Shown: positions 5,948 through 7,787 of the stretch, piece after piece
How the letters are laid out: each line of letters starts with the position of its first letter
Position numbering within the stretch: position 1 is the stretch's first letter
From: DATARH01 sp035534535
GTDB taxonomy: Bacteria > Pseudomonadota > Alphaproteobacteria > ATCC43930 > CGMCC-115725
Length of the DNA stretch: 7,787 nucleotides
Reading direction: 5' to 3'
NCBI GenBank assembly: GCA_035534535.1
Contig: DATLRS010000249.1
Location: 1-7,787, forward strand
Notes under the pieces: model-generated
Told to the model about the DNA's origin: nothing
The model's input: only the letters and a program-made list of their open reading frames with translations
Databases searched by the model: none
Translations under genes and position numbers: made by a program

Positions 5948-6484
5948 ATGGTGCAAGTACTCGATTTGAAGACCGGGATTGATTTCGGCGCGACCGGCAA
6001 TCTGAAGGATTACGACCCGACGGGGTTTTCCGCGATCCCGGACAGCGTCACCACCTGGAGCGAAGCAGCGGTCGCCGAGTTGACGTTCCGGCTGCCGCCG
6101 CCGCGCCACGATGTCCGCTTCGTCATCGCGGTCGTTCCCTACCTGGGCGACGGCCGCATCCCGCAGCAGAGTTGCTGGGTGTTTTTCAACGGCTTGTTCG
6201 TCCATTACCAGACCATCAAGGCGCCGGTCGAAATGACCTTTACGGTGTCGCGCGATCTGTTCAGCCCGCGCGCCAACCGCCTGTCGTTCGCTCTGCCCAA
6301 CGCGATCGCACCCAAGGAAGTGGGATTGGGCGACGATCTGCGCCTGCTCGGCCTCAGTTTTGTAAAGCTGCGCGCCGGCGATCCGAACGCCGTCGCTGAT
6401 CGCGGCGCGCCGGCGGCCGCGGCCCCTGAAAAGCCCCCGGCAAGGGTGCCGGCGCGACCGGCGGCGCCCCGCAGCCGGCGCTGA
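5948..6484 (+). CDS. Small probable beta-sandwich protein of unknown function
   Basis: A 178-residue protein. Seen: a compact domain (about 1-147) of alternating hydrophobic strands, opening VQVLDLKTGIDFG, with a polar WSEAAVAELTFRLP strand, a VFFNGLFVHYQ turn and a closing PNAIAPKEVGLGDDLRLLGLSF block. A disordered Ala/Pro/Arg-rich tail (about 151-178) follows. Inference: the closing pattern (P.A.AP...GLGDD.R.LGL) and the strand layout resemble small jelly-roll domains that I recall beside or fused to polysaccharide-related enzymes, so glycan binding is possible; I cannot assign a named family with confidence. No signal peptide, cysteine pair or catalytic motif is evident. The start is uncertain: ATG 5948 directly abuts GGGGGA, GTG 5951 has better spacing, and TTG 5924 would add eight residues. 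The domain is intact in all three. It is transcribed away from the two-domain sulfotransferase. Confidence 0.72.
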   Translation: MVQVLDLKTGIDFGATGNLKDYDPTGFSAIPDSVTTWSEAAVAELTFRLPPPRHDVRFVIAVVPYLGDGRIPQQSCWVFFNGLFVHYQTIKAPVEMTFTVSRDLFSPRANRLSFALPNAIAPKEVGLGDDLRLLGLSFVKLRAGDPNAVADRGAPAAAAPEKPPARVPARPAAPRSRR

Positions 6485-6563
6485 TCGTGCCGCCCCGGCG
6501 GCGCCGTTGACGCGGCGGCGCGATCGGTCGATCGTTGCCTGACAAGCCGAATCGGAGGATGCC

Positions 6564-7715
6564 ATGAAGGTCGGGATCGCGCTCAACATGCTGTGCCAGG
6601 CCGGTCGTTCCGATGCCTCGGTGGTCGGCGAGCACCTGGCGCTCGGCGACCTTGCCGAGCCGCTCGGCTTCGACTCGCTGTTTGCGCTCGAGCATCATTT
6701 CACCGGCTACGCGATGTCGCCGGCGCCGCTGCAGCTGTTGAGCTATTTTGCCGGCCGCACCCGCCGCGTCACGCTCGGCACGTCGGTTATCGTGCTGCCG
6801 TGGCACGATCCGGTGCGGGTTGCCGAACAGATCGCGCTGCTCGACGTGTTATGCGGCGGGCGGTGTCTCTTCGGCTTCGGGCGCGGCGCGGCGAGCGTCG
6901 AATACGAGGGGTTCCGCATTCCGATGGGCGAGGCGCGACCGCGCTTTGTCGAGGCGGCGCAGATTATCGTCAAGGCGCTGGCCGGAGAGAGCTTTGCGCA
7001 TGACGGCGAATTCTTCCAGATCCCGCGGACCGCGATCCGCCCGCGCCCGATCTCGCATCCCGAGCGGCGGCTTTACGCCTCGGCGGTCAGCCCCGACTCG
7101 GCGGAGATCATGGCCAAACTCGGCTTCGGGCTGTTGATGGTCATGCAGAACGAATGGCCGAAGGCGGCCGACGACATCGCCCGCTACCGCGAGATCGCGC
7201 TGACCGCCGGCCACCAGCCGCGCCCCCCGATCATCCTGACCAATGTCTGCTGCGCCGACAGCCGCGACGAGGCGCACGAGCGTGCCTTCAAATATCTCGG
7301 CCAGAAATGGCAGTCGATCGACGACCACTATCATTTCTCCGACGGCCATCTTGCCACCGTCAAGGGTTATGAAAGCTACGGCAAGATGGCGCGCACCTAC
7401 GCCAAGATCGGCGAAAGCGCCGAGACGAAGCAGAAGGCGACCGATTTTTATGTCAGCATCCAGATCGTCGGCACCCCCCAGGACTGTCTTGACAAGATCG
7501 GCGAGTTGCAGCGCCTGACCGGGATGGATCATCTCGTCACCGAATATTCGTTCGGCGCGATGCCGCACGAGGAGGCCGAGGTCAATATGCGCCTGTTCGC
7601 CGACCGGGTGTTGCCGGTGTTGCAGCGCGACCCGGCCTTCGCCGGCACCGGCCTGCCGCAGCAGGCGAGGGGGCCGGGCGCCGCCGCCAAGGAGGATCTG
7701 TTCGCCCCGGCATGA
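6564..7715 (+). CDS. LLM-class FMN/F420-type flavin-dependent monooxygenase
   Basis: A 383-residue member of the bacterial luciferase-like family: cytoplasmic TIM-barrel oxidoreductases that use reduced flavin and oxygen on small organic substrates. Seen: the first strand MKVGIALNM; LGFDSLFALEHHF with E43-H44-H45-F46, the typical active-site strand; a RTRRVTLGTSVIVLPWHDPVRVAEQIALLD block that is diagnostic of the family; GGRCLFGFGRG, the phosphate-binding loop; and a late VGTPQDCLDKIGEL segment typical of the C-terminal helices. The length is normal. A clean ribosome binding site GGAGG (6554-6558) lies five bases before the ATG. The last 25 or so residues are Ala/Pro/Gly-rich and variable. 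Its TGA overlaps the ATG of the following frame. It shows no clear link to the sulfotransferase genes and may start a separate catabolic operon. The substrate, and FMN versus F420 use, cannot be decided from the sequence. Confidence 0.92.
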   Translation: MKVGIALNMLCQAGRSDASVVGEHLALGDLAEPLGFDSLFALEHHFTGYAMSPAPLQLLSYFAGRTRRVTLGTSVIVLPWHDPVRVAEQIALLDVLCGGRCLFGFGRGAASVEYEGFRIPMGEARPRFVEAAQIIVKALAGESFAHDGEFFQIPRTAIRPRPISHPERRLYASAVSPDSAEIMAKLGFGLLMVMQNEWPKAADDIARYREIALTAGHQPRPPIILTNVCCADSRDEAHERAFKYLGQKWQSIDDHYHFSDGHLATVKGYESYGKMARTYAKIGESAETKQKATDFYVSIQIVGTPQDCLDKIGELQRLTGMDHLVTEYSFGAMPHEEAEVNMRLFADRVLPVLQRDPAFAGTGLPQQARGPGAAAKEDLFAPA

Positions 7716-7787
7716 TCGCGCCCGCCAGCGGGAGCCTGGCGCCGGGCGAGGCCTTGCTCGCCGAGACGCCGGCTCTCAAGGCGCATG
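7712..7787 (+). CDS. Start of a downstream gene, truncated by the window end
   Basis: An ATG at 7712 overlaps the TGA of the monooxygenase gene in an ATGA arrangement and opens a frame of 25 complete codons to the end of the window (MIAPASGSLAPGEALLAE...). A GGAGG lies at 7691-7695, farther upstream than ideal (16 bases). The stop-start overlap suggests translational coupling. The fragment is too short to assign a family, and the true start could lie farther downstream. Confidence 0.45.
   Translation, partial: MIAPASGSLAPGEALLAETPALKAH

Noticed and set aside
6489..6502. GC hairpin GCCGC/GCGGC after the beta-sandwich gene as a terminator
   Set aside because: The five-bp stem is perfect but no T-run follows, and such GC palindromes arise easily by chance here.
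6504..6532. TTGACG followed after 17 bases by GATCGT as a promoter for the monooxygenase gene
   Set aside because: The -35 box is good but the -10 box matches consensus poorly; not strong enough to list.
1..7787. CRISPR array, insertion sequence or prophage genes
   Set aside because: No regularly spaced repeats, transposase, integrase or phage structural motifs were seen in any frame.

Overview
The window is GC-rich, with strongly G/C-biased third codon positions. It looks like chromosomal DNA from an alphaproteobacterium: the DUF6473-type protein, the RSGTT-type sulfotransferase and the TTGAC-N17-CTAT-like promoter all fit that group. I cannot name a genus from sequence alone.

Layout. A complete tRNA-Pro(CGG) gene with its own good sigma70-type promoter lies at 64-140. 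A gene-free stretch of about 250 bases follows, holding a T-run and a perfect 7-bp inverted repeat. Next comes a plus-strand group. It begins with an exported, probably Tat-dependent, GH39-like glycoside hydrolase (392-2065). After a 139-base gap with a candidate promoter come a PAPS-dependent sulfotransferase (2205-3008) and a DUF6473 protein (3010-3873), only one base apart. Converging on these from the minus strand is a long two-domain sulfotransferase-fold protein (3932-5692). Its C-terminal domain looks active and its N-terminal domain has a degenerate PAPS loop. A divergent intergenic region separates it from a small probable beta-sandwich protein (5948-6484). Then come an LLM-class flavin-dependent monooxygenase (6564-7715) and the first codons of an overlapping gene that runs off the window.

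How the genes may work together. Two sulfotransferase genes, a DUF6473 protein, an exported glycosidase and a small beta-sandwich protein suggest a locus that modifies a surface or secreted carbohydrate, for example by sulfation with periplasmic trimming. This is inference. No glycosyltransferase, polymerase, flippase or PAPS-synthesis gene is in view, so the window would hold only an accessory part of such a pathway. The monooxygenase and the gene after it look like a separate transcription unit.

Most interesting points: the DUF6473 protein resembles an SGNH hydrolase in which the GDS serine motif reads GAA; the large sulfotransferase is a tandem fusion with an apparently decayed first domain; and the GH39-like enzyme keeps a plausibly spaced catalytic glutamate pair but lacks the asparagine normally preceding the acid/base residue.
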